NCBI RefSeq assembly: GCF_014648915.1
Contig: NZ_BMSA01000005.1
Location: forward strand, 248,001 to 312,000
Direction of reading: 5' to 3'
From: Streptomyces phaeofaciens
GTDB lineage: Bacteria > Actinomycetota > Actinomycetes > Streptomycetales > Streptomycetaceae
Length of the DNA stretch: 64,000 bases
The notes beneath the pieces are model-generated. The model had not been told where the DNA came from. It worked only from the letters and a program-made list of their open reading frames with translations, and searched no databases. Positions within the stretch are counted from its first letter, which is position 1; every line of letters starts with the position of its first letter. The position numbers were made by a program, and so were the translations under genes. This document shows positions 49,347 to 57,644 of this stretch, one piece after another.

Positions 49347-49380
49347 GTGGCCCTGGACCGGGTTTCCGGCCCAGGGCCAC
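49347..49380 (-). terminator. Terminator after the lipoprotein gene at 49413
   Basis: GTGGCCCTGG (49347-49356) pairs perfectly with CCAGGGCCAC (49371-49380), and an inner CCGG/CCGG pair shortens the loop. It lies 33 bases past the stop of the upstream minus-strand gene. Confidence 0.7.
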
Positions 49381-49412
49381 GTTCGCCGCGGGTACGGCTC
49401 ACGGACGGACGG

Positions 49413-50081
49413 TCAGGAGGCCGTACCGCCGTCCAGCGAGCGGAGCTCGCCGAGGAACTTCTCCCGGTCCATCCGGTCGGCCGGGCCGCCGTCGTGGGCG
49501 CCGCCCGCGTACGTGGCGTCGACGACGGTGTCGCCGGCCTCCCGGTAGAGGAAGTTGGGCGTGATGGCCGGGTCGGTCTCCGAGTCGACGGCCTCGTACT
49601 CGCTGCCGAAGACGACGAGCGAGGCGCCCTTGTCGAAGGTCTCCTTCGCCGGGGCCTCCTCTATCTCGTACCGGACGCCGTCGGCGGTGCCGCCCATCGA
49701 TCGCAGGACGACCTCGGCGCCCTTCTTCAGGCCGCCCTTGTGCACCTCGTCGACGCGGACGACGACGGGCGTGTAGACGACCTCGAACGTCGATCCGTCG
49801 TCGAGCACGTCCTTGGCGTACACGTCGGGACGGGTGTCCACGACCGTGCCCTCGAAGACGTTGTCGTTCATCGGGAACGCCAGGGCGGCCGCGGGGCTGC
49901 TGTCGACCGCGTACGGGTGCCCCGATATGACGCGGACCGCGCTCCTGGTGTCCTTGCCGGCGGCCCGGTCACGCCCGTCGTCGCCGGCACCCGAGCACGC
50001 CGAGGCGCCGAGTGCGAGCAGGACGAGAGCGGCCGCCGCGCGCGCCGCAGTGCGTGGTCCCACCATGCGTACTGCGCTCAT
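49413..50081 (-). CDS. Putative lipoprotein of unknown function
   Basis: A 222-residue protein with an Arg-containing N-terminus, a hydrophobic stretch and lipobox L-G-A-S-A-C (Cys29), then an acidic/basic linker. The mature domain is beta-rich (NDNVFEGTVVDTRPDV ... FEVVYTPVVVRVDEVHKGGLKKGAEVVLRSMGG), reminiscent of a small OB-like or secreted barrel fold. I do not recognise the family with confidence. The gene is 16 bases after the metalloprotease gene on the same strand, so the two are probably co-transcribed and both products are exported. Confidence 0.75.
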   Translation of the reverse strand: MSAVRMVGPRTAARAAAALVLLALGASACSGAGDDGRDRAAGKDTRSAVRVISGHPYAVDSSPAAALAFPMNDNVFEGTVVDTRPDVYAKDVLDDGSTFEVVYTPVVVRVDEVHKGGLKKGAEVVLRSMGGTADGVRYEIEEAPAKETFDKGASLVVFGSEYEAVDSETDPAITPNFLYREAGDTVVDATYAGGAHDGGPADRMDREKFLGELRSLDGGTAS

Positions 50082-50097
50082 CTCTTCGTTCCCCCGA

Positions 50098-50727
50098 TTA
50101 GTAGAGTGCCTTGATGCCCGCGATGTCGTCGCTGTTCAGCGCGCGCCGCGTGCCCGTGTTGATCGCCGTCATGACGGACTTCTTCTCCGCGTCGGTGTAC
50201 GCGGAGCCGTCCGAGCAGTGCGGGGCCCAGGGGTGGGCGAGTCCGTTGAAGTGGCCGACCTCGTGCACGACGACCGTCTGCACGTCCGCCTTGCCCTCGC
50301 CGATGTTCTGGCTGGCGTTCACCCAGGTGAACCTGTTGGACAGGTACAGCGTTCCGCCGTTGTGGGTGCCGCCGGAGCGCTGGGCCGAGGCGTACCCGGG
50401 CGCACTGCCCATGAGGCTGGTGTAGCTGTAGGAGGCGCGGAAGGCGTAGATCTGCCAGCCGCCGGTGTAGACGGGCGAGTTGTAGGTCAGCGCGGAACCG
50501 CTGCGGTTCCACTGCTTCAGCCCGCCGTTGAGGCCGTTCCTCATACCGCTGGGGAACGTGGTGTTGGCGCCTATGGTCTTCGCGCCGGTGGCGTTCCACT
50601 TCGTCATGCCGGTGCGGCAGTACGCCTGGGCGGGCGAAGCGGTCGCCCCCACCAGCACCGTGGCGATCACGGATCCCGCCGTGGCGAGCACGGCCGCCGT
50701 ACGAGCCCTTGTCGTGACAGAGCGCAA
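50098..50727 (-). CDS. Secreted matrixin-like zinc metalloprotease
   Basis: A 209-residue secreted protein. The signal peptide is about 1-35 (cleavage after SPAQA), with no lipobox. The metzincin zinc motif H-E-V-G-H-F-N-G-L-A-H has ligands H155, H159 and H165 and catalytic E156. The nearby SVMTA could be the Met-turn. This is the M10/matrixin-like pattern HExxHxxGxxH. Small size and Gly/Asn-rich surface recall other Streptomyces secreted proteases. I place the start at a TTG (50725-50727) with GGGGG upstream; a longer frame to 50781 runs through the palindrome and is unlikely. It forms a probable two-gene operon with the lipoprotein gene. Confidence 0.85.
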   Translation of the reverse strand: MRSVTTRARTAAVLATAGSVIATVLVGATASPAQAYCRTGMTKWNATGAKTIGANTTFPSGMRNGLNGGLKQWNRSGSALTYNSPVYTGGWQIYAFRASYSYTSLMGSAPGYASAQRSGGTHNGGTLYLSNRFTWVNASQNIGEGKADVQTVVVHEVGHFNGLAHPWAPHCSDGSAYTDAEKKSVMTAINTGTRRALNSDDIAGIKALY

Positions 50728-50756
50728 AATGAGCCCCCGTTGTGTGTGAATGCCTC

Positions 50757-50818
50757 TGATGTCCCCGGCCGGGGACATCACAGCGATACCGTCGTTATGG
50801 CTTGGTCATGGCCATGAC
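50757..50818. promoter_or_regulatory. Two perfect palindromes upstream of the metalloprotease gene
   Basis: A perfect 24-bp palindrome (50757-50780, half TGATGTCCCCGG) lies 30 bases upstream of the protease start. A second perfect palindrome, GTCATGGCCATGAC, is at 50805-50818. Both could be operators, and the first could also be a leader hairpin. The rest of 50728-51165 contains no convincing gene. Confidence 0.6.
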
Positions 50819-51089
50819 GGCTGGCCAGAAGCTAGCACCACGCCACCGGGGAAGGCGCGTGAATTTGCGCGCACGACAGCGGAGCGGGGGCCTCCCCGCC
50901 GCCACGGGCTCCGGCGTGTCTTCCGCGGCGGTCCGACCCCGCGTGATAGGGGCCCGTCGACGCACCCGCGGGGTCTCCCGGTGGACGATCGGGGCGAACG
51001 GCACCGAAAGCTGCCAGGAATGATCAATTCCGGTCAGGCCGCCCAGCGCGTCGCATCGTGGGATCCCTCACAACAGGCACACAGAAACG

Positions 51090-51127
51090 CCCGATGCCCG
51101 GAGGCACGAACACCTCCGGGCATCGGG
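51090..51127 (-). terminator. Terminator after pafA
   Basis: A perfect 15-bp stem (CCCGATGCCCGGAGG, 51090-51104, and its complement at 51113-51127) with an 8-base loop lies 39 bases downstream of the pafA stop. Confidence 0.85.
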
Positions 51128-51165
51128 ATCCCGCACGGGCGTACGCCGGTCCGGCCGGCCTCCCG

Positions 51166-52527
51166 TCACATCCCTGCGATCAGCTTCTCCACCCGGTCGT
51201 CGACCGACCGGAACGGGTCCTTGCACAACACGGTGCGCTGTGCCTGGTCGTTGAGCTTCAGGTGGACCCAGTCCACCGTGAAGTCCCGGCGCTGCTCCTG
51301 GGCCCGGCGGATGAAGTCGCCGCGCAGCCGCGCCCGAGTGGTCTGCGGCGGAACCGACTTGCCCTCGAAGATCTTCATGTCGTTGCAGATCCGGGTGGCT
51401 TGGCCCTTGCGCTCCAGCAGGTAGTACAGACCACGACGACGGTGGATGTCGTGATAGGCGAGGTCTATCTGCGCCACCCGCGGATGCGACATGGTCATGT
51501 TGTGCTTCGCCCGGTACCGCTCGATGAGCTTGTACTTCATCACCCAGTCGATCTCGGTGCCGATCCGGTCGAGGTCCTCGGCCTCGATCGCGTCCAGCGT
51601 GCGGCCCCACAGCTCCAGGACCTGCTCGACGGTGCCGGTACGGATGCCCCGGCGCTCGCAGAAGTCCACGGCCTTCTCGTAGTACTCGCGCTGCACCTCC
51701 AGGGCGGAGGCCTCGCGGCCGCTGGCTAGGCGCACCTTGCGCCGGCCGGTGATGTCATGACTGACCTCGCGGATCGCCCGGATCGGGTTCTCCAGGGTCA
51801 GGTCGCGCATCACGGTGCCCGCCTCGATCATGCGCAGCACCAGATCGGTGGCACCGACCTTGAGCAGCATGGTCGTCTCGGACATGTTCGAGTCGCCCAC
51901 GATGACATGGAGCCGGCGATAGCGCTCGGCGTCCGCGTGCGGCTCGTCGCGGGTGTTGATGATGGGCCGGGAGCGGGTCGTCGCCGAGGAGACGCCCTCC
52001 CAGATGTGCTCCGCCCGCTGACTGACGCAGTAGACGGCCCCGCGGGGCGTCTGGAGCACCTTGCCGGCGCCGCACAGCAGCTGCCGGGTCACCAGGAACG
52101 GGATGAGGATGTCCGCGAGCCGGGAGAATTCCCCGTGCCGGGCCACCAGGTAGTTCTCGTGGCAACCGTAGGAGTTGCCCGCCGAGTCGGTGTTGTTCTT
52201 GAAGAGGTAGACGTCGCCCGCGATTCCCTCCTCGTGCAGGCGTCGTTCCGCGTCCACCAGGAGTCCTTCGAGAATGCGCTCGCCGGCCTTGTCGTGGGTG
52301 ACCAGTTCGGTCACGTTGTCACATTCCGGTGTCGCATATTCCGGATGTGATCCCACGTCGAGATAGAGGCGGGCGCCGTTTCGCAGAAAGACATTGCTGC
52401 TTCGGCCCCATGACACGACACGGCGGAAGAGGTACCGCGCCACCTCGTCAGGCGACAGGCGGCGCTGTCCCCTGAACGTGCACGTGACGCCGTACTCGTT
52501 CTCCAGCCCGAAAATGCGGCGGTCCAT
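51166..52527 (-). CDS. pafA: Pup-protein ligase PafA
   Basis: A 453-residue carboxylate-amine ligase of the glutamine-synthetase fold. It activates the C-terminal glutamate of Pup with ATP and joins it to substrate lysines. N-terminal ENEYGVTC carries metal-binding Glu residues. The catalytic Asp is D57 in [32 protein letters not shown] and [28 protein letters not shown] are family blocks shared with Dop. The absence of the Dop-loop insertion near residue 40 identifies it as PafA. The ATG at 52525-52527 lies 9 bases after the MFS gene stop, so it may be read from the MFS promoter or its own. The C-terminal 70 residues form the small domain that contacts Pup. Confidence 0.97.
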   Translation of the reverse strand: MDRRIFGLENEYGVTCTFRGQRRLSPDEVARYLFRRVVSWGRSSNVFLRNGARLYLDVGSHPEYATPECDNVTELVTHDKAGERILEGLLVDAERRLHEEGIAGDVYLFKNNTDSAGNSYGCHENYLVARHGEFSRLADILIPFLVTRQLLCGAGKVLQTPRGAVYCVSQRAEHIWEGVSSATTRSRPIINTRDEPHADAERYRRLHVIVGDSNMSETTMLLKVGATDLVLRMIEAGTVMRDLTLENPIRAIREVSHDITGRRKVRLASGREASALEVQREYYEKAVDFCERRGIRTGTVEQVLELWGRTLDAIEAEDLDRIGTEIDWVMKYKLIERYRAKHNMTMSHPRVAQIDLAYHDIHRRRGLYYLLERKGQATRICNDMKIFEGKSVPPQTTRARLRGDFIRRAQEQRRDFTVDWVHLKLNDQAQRTVLCKDPFRSVDDRVEKLIAGM

Positions 52528-52536
52528 GACTGAACA

Positions 52537-53805
52537 TTACGCCCGATCCCCTGAACTGAAACGGGGTTCGGCGGCACGGTTTGGATCATTTTCCGATGAA
52601 GCCGCAACGACCGCACTCCCGACGGGAGCCGCCAGTACCCTGCCCGTGACCAGCAAAACCAGCAACGACACGGCACCCGCGGCACCCGGCACCACGAACC
52701 CCCACGACGCACCGCCCTCCTCGACGACCGGGCCCGTCAGGCCCGTTCCGAGCGACGCGCCGACGGTGAACATCGTCACGAGCCAGGAGAACGCCTCCGT
52801 CACCGTGCCCCGCGGCGCGTGCCGGTCCACGATGACGAACGCGCAGGCCAGCACCGGCGCCAGGAACACCCCCGCGAGCACCGCCAGCGCCACCATCGCC
52901 ACCGCGCCCGGCATCAGCGCCAGCGGCAGATAACACACCGCCAGAAACGCCACGAGCACCCGCAGTCGCCGCTCCGGCTCACCGGACCACCGCCGCGCCC
53001 CGTACCCCACACCGCCGAGCAGCGCGCCCAGGCCCAGCGCCGCCATCAGCCAGCCGTACACCACGTCACCGCCGTGCTCGTCCGCGTACGGCACCGCGGC
53101 CACCGTGATGGACCCCATCGCGACACCGACGCACAGCAGGGCGCCCAGCAGCACCAGCAGCCCCGGCGAGCGCAGTGCCCCGAGCCAGTGCGCCTCGCGC
53201 GGGGCCGAGCGCCACGCGCGCGAAGGGGGCGACACGACCACCGAGAGCGCCCCCAGCACCCCCACGACGTTCAGCACCACCAGCGCCGCCTGCTCCGACC
53301 ACAGCGCCACGCACAGCGTCACCAGCAGCGGCCCGACGGTGAACATGATCTCCTGGGCGACGGCGTCCATGGCGTACGCCGTGTGCACCTGGTCCTCCCG
53401 GCGCAGCACCGACGGCCACAGTGCCCGCAGACCGCCCTCCAGGGGCGGTGCGAAGAACCCGGCGGCCACCACGGCGGCGTACGCGAGCGGCAGCGGATCG
53501 GTGCCGGTGAGGGCGAAGAGCACCATGGCGAGGGCGGAGGCGAGCGCGGCGGGCAACTGGACGCGCGGCTGCCCGTACAGGTCGACCAGCCGGCCCAGCA
53601 GCGGCTGGCCGACGGCGTTGGCGACGCCGTACACGGCCACCAGCGCGCCACCGAGGCTGTAGGTGCCGCCCTCGGCCCGCACGAAGAGCATGATCGCGAT
53701 GGCGGAGGTGGCGTTCGGCAGCCGGCCGACGAGCGTGCCCGACAGCAGCCGGGCCGCGTACCGCGCCCTCAGGATCTCCCCGTACCCAGCGAATCCCCCG
53801 GCCAC
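52537..53805 (-). CDS. MFS transporter
   Basis: A 422-residue major facilitator with twelve predicted helices in two halves and the motif A-like loop GRLVDLYGQPRVQLP after TM2. The N-terminus (EILRARYAARLLSGTLVGRLPNATSAIAIML) is typical of actinobacterial efflux-type MFS proteins. The substrate is unknown. It lies upstream of pafA on the same strand and divergent from a LacI regulator. An inverted repeat between them suggests that the LacI protein controls it. The start is GTG at 53805 with GGAGGCGG upstream. Its insertion between prcA and pafA splits the proteasome locus in two. Confidence 0.9.
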   Translation of the reverse strand: MAGGFAGYGEILRARYAARLLSGTLVGRLPNATSAIAIMLFVRAEGGTYSLGGALVAVYGVANAVGQPLLGRLVDLYGQPRVQLPAALASALAMVLFALTGTDPLPLAYAAVVAAGFFAPPLEGGLRALWPSVLRREDQVHTAYAMDAVAQEIMFTVGPLLVTLCVALWSEQAALVVLNVVGVLGALSVVVSPPSRAWRSAPREAHWLGALRSPGLLVLLGALLCVGVAMGSITVAAVPYADEHGGDVVYGWLMAALGLGALLGGVGYGARRWSGEPERRLRVLVAFLAVCYLPLALMPGAVAMVALAVLAGVFLAPVLACAFVIVDRHAPRGTVTEAFSWLVTMFTVGASLGTGLTGPVVEEGGASWGFVVPGAAGAVSLLVLLVTGRVLAAPVGSAVVAASSENDPNRAAEPRFSSGDRA

Positions 53806-53854
53806 CGGCCCGCCTCCGTCACCTCGCCCGGGGCGGTGAGCCGACCCGGGGTTT

Positions 53855-53881
53855 TACGTATAACGTCTCTTGTCATACGTA
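53855..53881. promoter_or_regulatory. Inverted repeat between the MFS and LacI genes
   Basis: TACGTAT (53855-53861) and ATACGTA (53875-53881) are complementary arms with a 13-bp spacer, in an AT-rich patch. The spacing suits two recognition helices on successive helical faces. It is a candidate LacI operator for the divergent genes. Confidence 0.5.
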
Positions 53882-53925
53882 CCATGAGCGCTGTTCACCA
53901 GTCCAGACGAAGGAGCAGGTCCGCG

Positions 53926-54942
53926 GTGGCACGAGGCAGCACCCGCCCCACCAGCCGAGACGTCGCCCAGGCCGCGGGAGTCTCACAGGCCGCCGTCTCC
54001 CTGGTACTCGGCGACAAATGGCGCGGCCGCGTCTCCGAAACCACCGCGGAGCGCGTACGCCAAGCCGCCCGCGACCTCGGCTACCGGCCCAACCTCGCCG
54101 CCCGCAACCTCCGCCTCGGCCACACCCGCACCGTCCTGCTCGTCGTCCCCGCCCTCACGACCGAATTCTTCGCCGGCGTCTACACCGGCGCCGCCCGCGT
54201 CGCCGCCGACCACGGCTTCGGCGTGGTCCTGTACCCCTCCCCCGAAGGCGTCGGCCCCGCCCGCGACCCCTTCGCCTCCGCCCAGGCCGCCCTGGACGGC
54301 GTCATCGCCTCCTCCATGGCCGCCGACGCACTCACGGCCATCCGCGGCGACCAGCTGCCCCTCGTCATGCTGGACAGCGACCCCTCGGGCAGCCTCGGCG
54401 CCGCCACCGTCAACCTCGACATCACCGACGCCGTCCGCCAGGTCACCGACCATCTGCTCGGACTCGGCCACCGCCACTTCCTGCACCTCGCGGCCGACGT
54501 ACCCTCCTGGACCTTCGAGGTCCGCGCCCGCGAACTCGCCGCCCGGCTCCACGCCGTCCCGGGCACGACCCTGCGCACCGCACCCGCCCCCATCTCGATC
54601 GACGGCGCACGACAAGCCGCCGAAGCCGCCCTCGGCGCCCCCGGCCCCCGCCCCACCGCCGTCGTCTGCGACGACGACAAACTGGCGGCAGGCGTCTACA
54701 AAGCCCTCCGCCGTCTCGGCCTGCGCGTCCCCGACGACCTCTCCGTCACCGGCCTGGACGACCTCGCCCTCGCCACCGCCCTCGACCCGGAACTCACCAC
54801 CGTCCGCCTGGACGCCGAACTCTTCGGCGAACGCGGCATGCACGCCCTCCTGGCCGTCCTGGACGACCGCACACCGGACGGCGGGGACATCCCCGTCGAA
54901 CTGGTCGTCCGCGGCTCCACAGCGCCCCCGGGCGCCCCCTGA
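53926..54942 (+). CDS. LacI-family transcriptional regulator
   Basis: A 338-residue LacI-type repressor. The N-terminal HTH (TSRDVAQAAGVSQAAVSLVL) and hinge helix (RVRQAARDLGYRPNLAARNLR) precede a two-lobed sugar-binding-like domain (TRTVLLVVPALTTEFFAGVYTGAARVAADHGFGVVL ... LRVPDDLSVTGLDDLALATALDPELTTVRLD). The effector is unknown, probably a sugar or small metabolite. I start it at GTG 53926, with AAGGAG ten bases upstream; ATG at 53884 in the same frame lies too close to the inverted repeat. It converges with prcA across a hairpin. Confidence 0.92.
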   Translation: MARGSTRPTSRDVAQAAGVSQAAVSLVLGDKWRGRVSETTAERVRQAARDLGYRPNLAARNLRLGHTRTVLLVVPALTTEFFAGVYTGAARVAADHGFGVVLYPSPEGVGPARDPFASAQAALDGVIASSMAADALTAIRGDQLPLVMLDSDPSGSLGAATVNLDITDAVRQVTDHLLGLGHRHFLHLAADVPSWTFEVRARELAARLHAVPGTTLRTAPAPISIDGARQAAEAALGAPGPRPTAVVCDDDKLAAGVYKALRRLGLRVPDDLSVTGLDDLALATALDPELTTVRLDAELFGERGMHALLAVLDDRTPDGGDIPVELVVRGSTAPPGAP

Positions 54943-54949
54943 GACGCCC

Positions 54950-54980
54950 TGTGCCCCGACCGGGACCCGGCCGGGGCACA
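54950..54980. terminator. Bidirectional hairpin between the LacI gene and prcA
   Basis: TGTGCCCCG (54950-54958) pairs perfectly with CGGGGCACA (54972-54980), with additional inner complementarity (CCGG). It lies between convergent stops and probably terminates both transcripts. Confidence 0.8.
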
Positions 54981-55001
54981 ACGGGATGACACGGGACGGG
55001 A

Positions 55002-55745
55002 TCACTCCTCCTCGGAGCCGTCCTCCTCCGCGTCCGCGACCTCACCGTCGGCCACCAGCAGCCGGGACAGCTGCGGACCGACGATCCGCCGGAACTTCCG
55101 CGACTGCGGACGCGTACGGTCCAGCACCGCCACCTCCAGACGCTCCGCGGGAATCTCCCGCTGCGTACCGTTGGTGTCCCGGGACAACGCCTGCACCGCC
55201 AGCTTCAGCGCCTCGGCCAGCGTCATGCCGTCCTGATGACGCTGATCCAGATAACTGCTGATCTGCTCGGCATTACCACCGACCGCGACCGAGCCGTGCT
55301 CGTCCACGATCGAACCGTCGTGCGGCAACCGATAGATCTGATCACCGTCCGGCGTGTCCCCCACCTCGGCCACGACCAGCTCCACCTCGTACGGCTTCTC
55401 ACCGGCCGAGGAGAAGATCGTGCCCAGCGTCTGGGCATACACATTGGCCAGACCACGGGCGGTCACATCGTCACGGTCATAGGTGTAACCCCGCAGATCG
55501 GCGTACCGCACACCACCGATCCGCAGATTCTCGTACTCGTTGTACTTACCGGCGGCCGCGAAACCGATCCGGTCATAGATCTCGCTGAACTTGTGCAGCG
55601 CACGGGACGGGTTCTCGCCGACGAACACGATGCCGTCGACGTACTGGAGCACGACCAGACTGCGACCACGGGCAATGCCCTTGCGCGCGTACTCCGCACG
55701 GTCGGCCATCGCCTGCTGGGGTGAGACATAGAACGGCGTCGACAC
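55002..55745 (-). CDS. prcA: 20S proteasome alpha subunit PrcA
   Basis: A 247-residue alpha-type subunit with the conserved N-terminal helix H0 ([27 protein letters not shown]), which gates the pore and docks the ATPase ring. VALQY-like strands ([17 protein letters not shown]) and [26 protein letters not shown] follow, then an acidic tail ([11 protein letters not shown]). Alpha rings cap the catalytic beta rings and accept the GQYL tail of the Arc ATPase. The start is GTG at 55743-55745. It is 62 bases after the prcB stop on the same strand, in the order prcB-prcA, as in other actinobacteria. Confidence 0.98.
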   Translation of the reverse strand: MSTPFYVSPQQAMADRAEYARKGIARGRSLVVLQYVDGIVFVGENPSRALHKFSEIYDRIGFAAAGKYNEYENLRIGGVRYADLRGYTYDRDDVTARGLANVYAQTLGTIFSSAGEKPYEVELVVAEVGDTPDGDQIYRLPHDGSIVDEHGSVAVGGNAEQISSYLDQRHQDGMTLAEALKLAVQALSRDTNGTQREIPAERLEVAVLDRTRPQSRKFRRIVGPQLSRLLVADGEVADAEEDGSEEE

Positions 55746-55807
55746 CGGTTATCCGTCCCTTTCTGTCGAAAACACTGGATCACCTGGGAAGAGCGGAAAA
55801 CCGCCGA

Positions 55808-56653
55808 CTACAGCAGCGCGGCGCGCGGACCGTCCGGCTGCTCCAGCCGTCGCTCCAGGATCGAGCGGGCGATCTCGGAGGACTCCTCCTCGGTGAGCCT
55901 GCGGAAACCGTCCTCGGTGATCACGATGACGATCGGGTAGATCCGGCGGGCGACATCGGGACCACCGGTCGCCGAGTCGTCGTCGGCCGCGTCGTACAGA
56001 GCCTGGACCACCAGCGTGGTGGCCTGCTCCTCGCTCAGGTCACCACGGAACAGCTTCTTCATGGCCCCCCGCGCGAAGACCGAGCCCGAACCGGTGGCGG
56101 CGTAGCCGTGCTCCTCGGAGCGACCGCCCGTGACGTCGTACGAGAAGATACGGCCCCTGCCGCGGTCCACGTCGAACCCGGCGAACAGCGGCACCACCGC
56201 CAGCCCCTGCATGGCCATGCCGAGGTTGGACCGGATCATCGTCGACAACCGGTTCGCCTTGCCCTCCAGCGAGAGCTGCGCCCCCTCGACCTTCTCGAAG
56301 TGCTCCAGCTCCAGCTGGAACAGCTTCACCATCTCGACGGCGAGACCGGCGGTACCGGCGATACCGACGGCCGAGTACTCGTCGGCAGGGAACACCTTCT
56401 CGATGTCCCGCTGCGCGATGACGTTGCCCATCGTGGCCCGCCGGTCACCGGCGAGCACCACACCACCGGGGAACGTGACGGCCACGATCGTCGTCCCGTG
56501 CGGCGCCTCGATCACACCCTGGGTCGGCGGCAACTGCCGCTTGCCCGGCAGCATCTCGGGCTGGTGCTCGGAGAGGAAGTCCATGAAGGACGAGGACCCA
56601 GGCGTCAGGAAGGCAGCCGGCAGACGCCCGGTGCCACGAGTGTTGGCTTCCAT
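55808..56653 (-). CDS. prcB: 20S proteasome beta subunit PrcB
   Basis: A 281-residue precursor. A propeptide of 53 residues ends in EAPHG, and autocleavage exposes Thr54 ([23 protein letters not shown]) as the catalytic N-terminal nucleophile. Asp and Lys of the active site are in GDRRAT and [10 protein letters not shown]. It is the only proteolytic subunit of the 20S core. The ATG at 56651-56653 has GGAAGGA just upstream and fits the conserved Streptomyces propeptide ([19 protein letters not shown]). This start lies 49 bases inside the preceding endonuclease-like gene, so the two reading frames overlap. Confidence 0.97.
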   Translation of the reverse strand: MEANTRGTGRLPAAFLTPGSSSFMDFLSEHQPEMLPGKRQLPPTQGVIEAPHGTTIVAVTFPGGVVLAGDRRATMGNVIAQRDIEKVFPADEYSAVGIAGTAGLAVEMVKLFQLELEHFEKVEGAQLSLEGKANRLSTMIRSNLGMAMQGLAVVPLFAGFDVDRGRGRIFSYDVTGGRSEEHGYAATGSGSVFARGAMKKLFRGDLSEEQATTLVVQALYDAADDDSATGGPDVARRIYPIVIVITEDGFRRLTEEESSEIARSILERRLEQPDGPRAALL

Positions 56654-57198
56654 GGAGTTCCTTCCAAGTAAGCGGCAGCCCGACGAACAGCGTCGGGATC
56701 GTCTCCCAACTTGCCGATGGCCGAATTGCAGTTGAAGCACAGTACGCCACGGACCCTACCCGTCTCGTGGCAATGATCCACATGTACGGCCGGAGCTTTC
56801 AGGCAGATCACGCAGAGCCCTCGTTGCGCGGCCACCATCGCGTCTCGCTCGGCTTCGGTGAGGCCGTACCTACGCTTCAGGTAGCTGGCCCTGTTCCGGG
56901 CGGCACGACACTCACGGCAGTAACTCGCCCAGCCGTCCGACGAGGTCTTGTTCCGCTCCCATTCGGAGTGAGGCCTCACCTCACTGCACTGCGGGCACCT
57001 CTTATGGCCGGGCGGAACCGAGACCCTTTCTCGGACCTTCTTCCCCTTAGCCTCCTGGCGCTGCCGGTAGTACTCGGCTGAGCACTCCCGGCAGTACGCC
57101 TGGAGACCGTCGGGCATGGACTTGTTGCTCGCGAAGGCAGTCCGCGGTAGGTGCCGCTCACACCGAGAACAGCGCCTCGACTCCGAAGGCTCGATCAT
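56605..57198 (-). CDS. Endonuclease VII-like HNH protein with two zinc knuckles
   Basis: A 197-residue protein between pup and prcB. Two homologous N-terminal zinc-knuckle repeats use Cys10/13-Cys36/39 and Cys68/71-Cys94/97, each ending YCREC. A C-terminal endonuclease VII-like HNH domain follows: CxxC at 129/132, VDHCH with D141, H142 and H144, and CFNCN with Cys154/157 and Asn158. These match the zinc Cys and catalytic Asp/His/Asn of the phage T4 Holliday-junction resolvase family, so it may cut branched DNA. Base composition looks lower in GC than its neighbours. The ATG at 57196-57198 has GGGGA seven bases upstream. The 3' end overlaps prcB by 49 bp. Its role in a proteasome operon is unknown. 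Confidence 0.85.
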   Translation of the reverse strand: MIEPSESRRCSRCERHLPRTAFASNKSMPDGLQAYCRECSAEYYRQRQEAKGKKVRERVSVPPGHKRCPQCSEVRPHSEWERNKTSSDGWASYCRECRAARNRASYLKRRYGLTEAERDAMVAAQRGLCVICLKAPAVHVDHCHETGRVRGVLCFNCNSAIGKLGDDPDAVRRAAAYLEGTPWKPTLVAPGVCRLPS

Positions 57199-57237
57199 CA
57201 AGCAATCCCCCGCCTCACCTTCAGATCGAAGGTGAAA

Positions 57238-57456
57238 TCACTCCCCACCCTTCTGAACGAAGGACCTCACGAAGTCCTCGGCGTTCTCCTCGAGTACATC
57301 GTCGATCTCGTCAAGAACCGAGTCCACGTCATCGCTCAGCTTCTCGTGCCGCTCCTTGAGGTCCTCGGAGCCCTGCGCCTCCGCCGTCTGCTCCTCGACC
57401 TCCTCGGTGGAGCGCGTCGCCTTCTGCTGGCCGCCGCCGGTGTCCTTGGTCGCCAT
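57238..57456 (-). CDS. pup: Prokaryotic ubiquitin-like protein Pup
   Basis: A 72-residue intrinsically disordered, acidic protein tag. It begins MATKDTGGGQQKATRSTEE, has the coiled-coil-prone central part that binds the ATPase (DLKERHEKLSDDVDSVLDEIDDVLEENAEDFVRSFV), and ends in Q-K-G-G-E. The C-terminal residue is encoded as Glu (GAG TGA), not Gln, so it is ready for ligation by PafA without deamidation by Dop. An upstream in-frame ATG (57486) would add ten atypical residues, and the ATG at 57454-57456 fits the family. It is the first gene of the pup / endonuclease-like / prcB / prcA run, 38 bases before the next. Confidence 0.98.
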   Translation of the reverse strand: MATKDTGGGQQKATRSTEEVEEQTAEAQGSEDLKERHEKLSDDVDSVLDEIDDVLEENAEDFVRSFVQKGGE

Positions 57457-57644
57457 AACCTTCACCCCGCTCAGTTCGCCCGACATGGTCGACAGGTCGG
57501 CATTCCTGCCGATCGGTGGTGATCAGACCCTACAAGGCGGGTCCGACATCGGCCCCGTAGTTGTTCCAACCTACGAGAGCCATCTCGATGATTCCCTCGC
57601 GGCGGGGTTCCCACCCGTCCGCGAGGTCGTGTCCACAGGGCCGC

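Noticed and set aside
50795..51027. Short frames of about 70 codons between the metalloprotease and pafA terminator
   Set aside because: Overlapping frames on both strands with shadow-like composition and no ribosome site.
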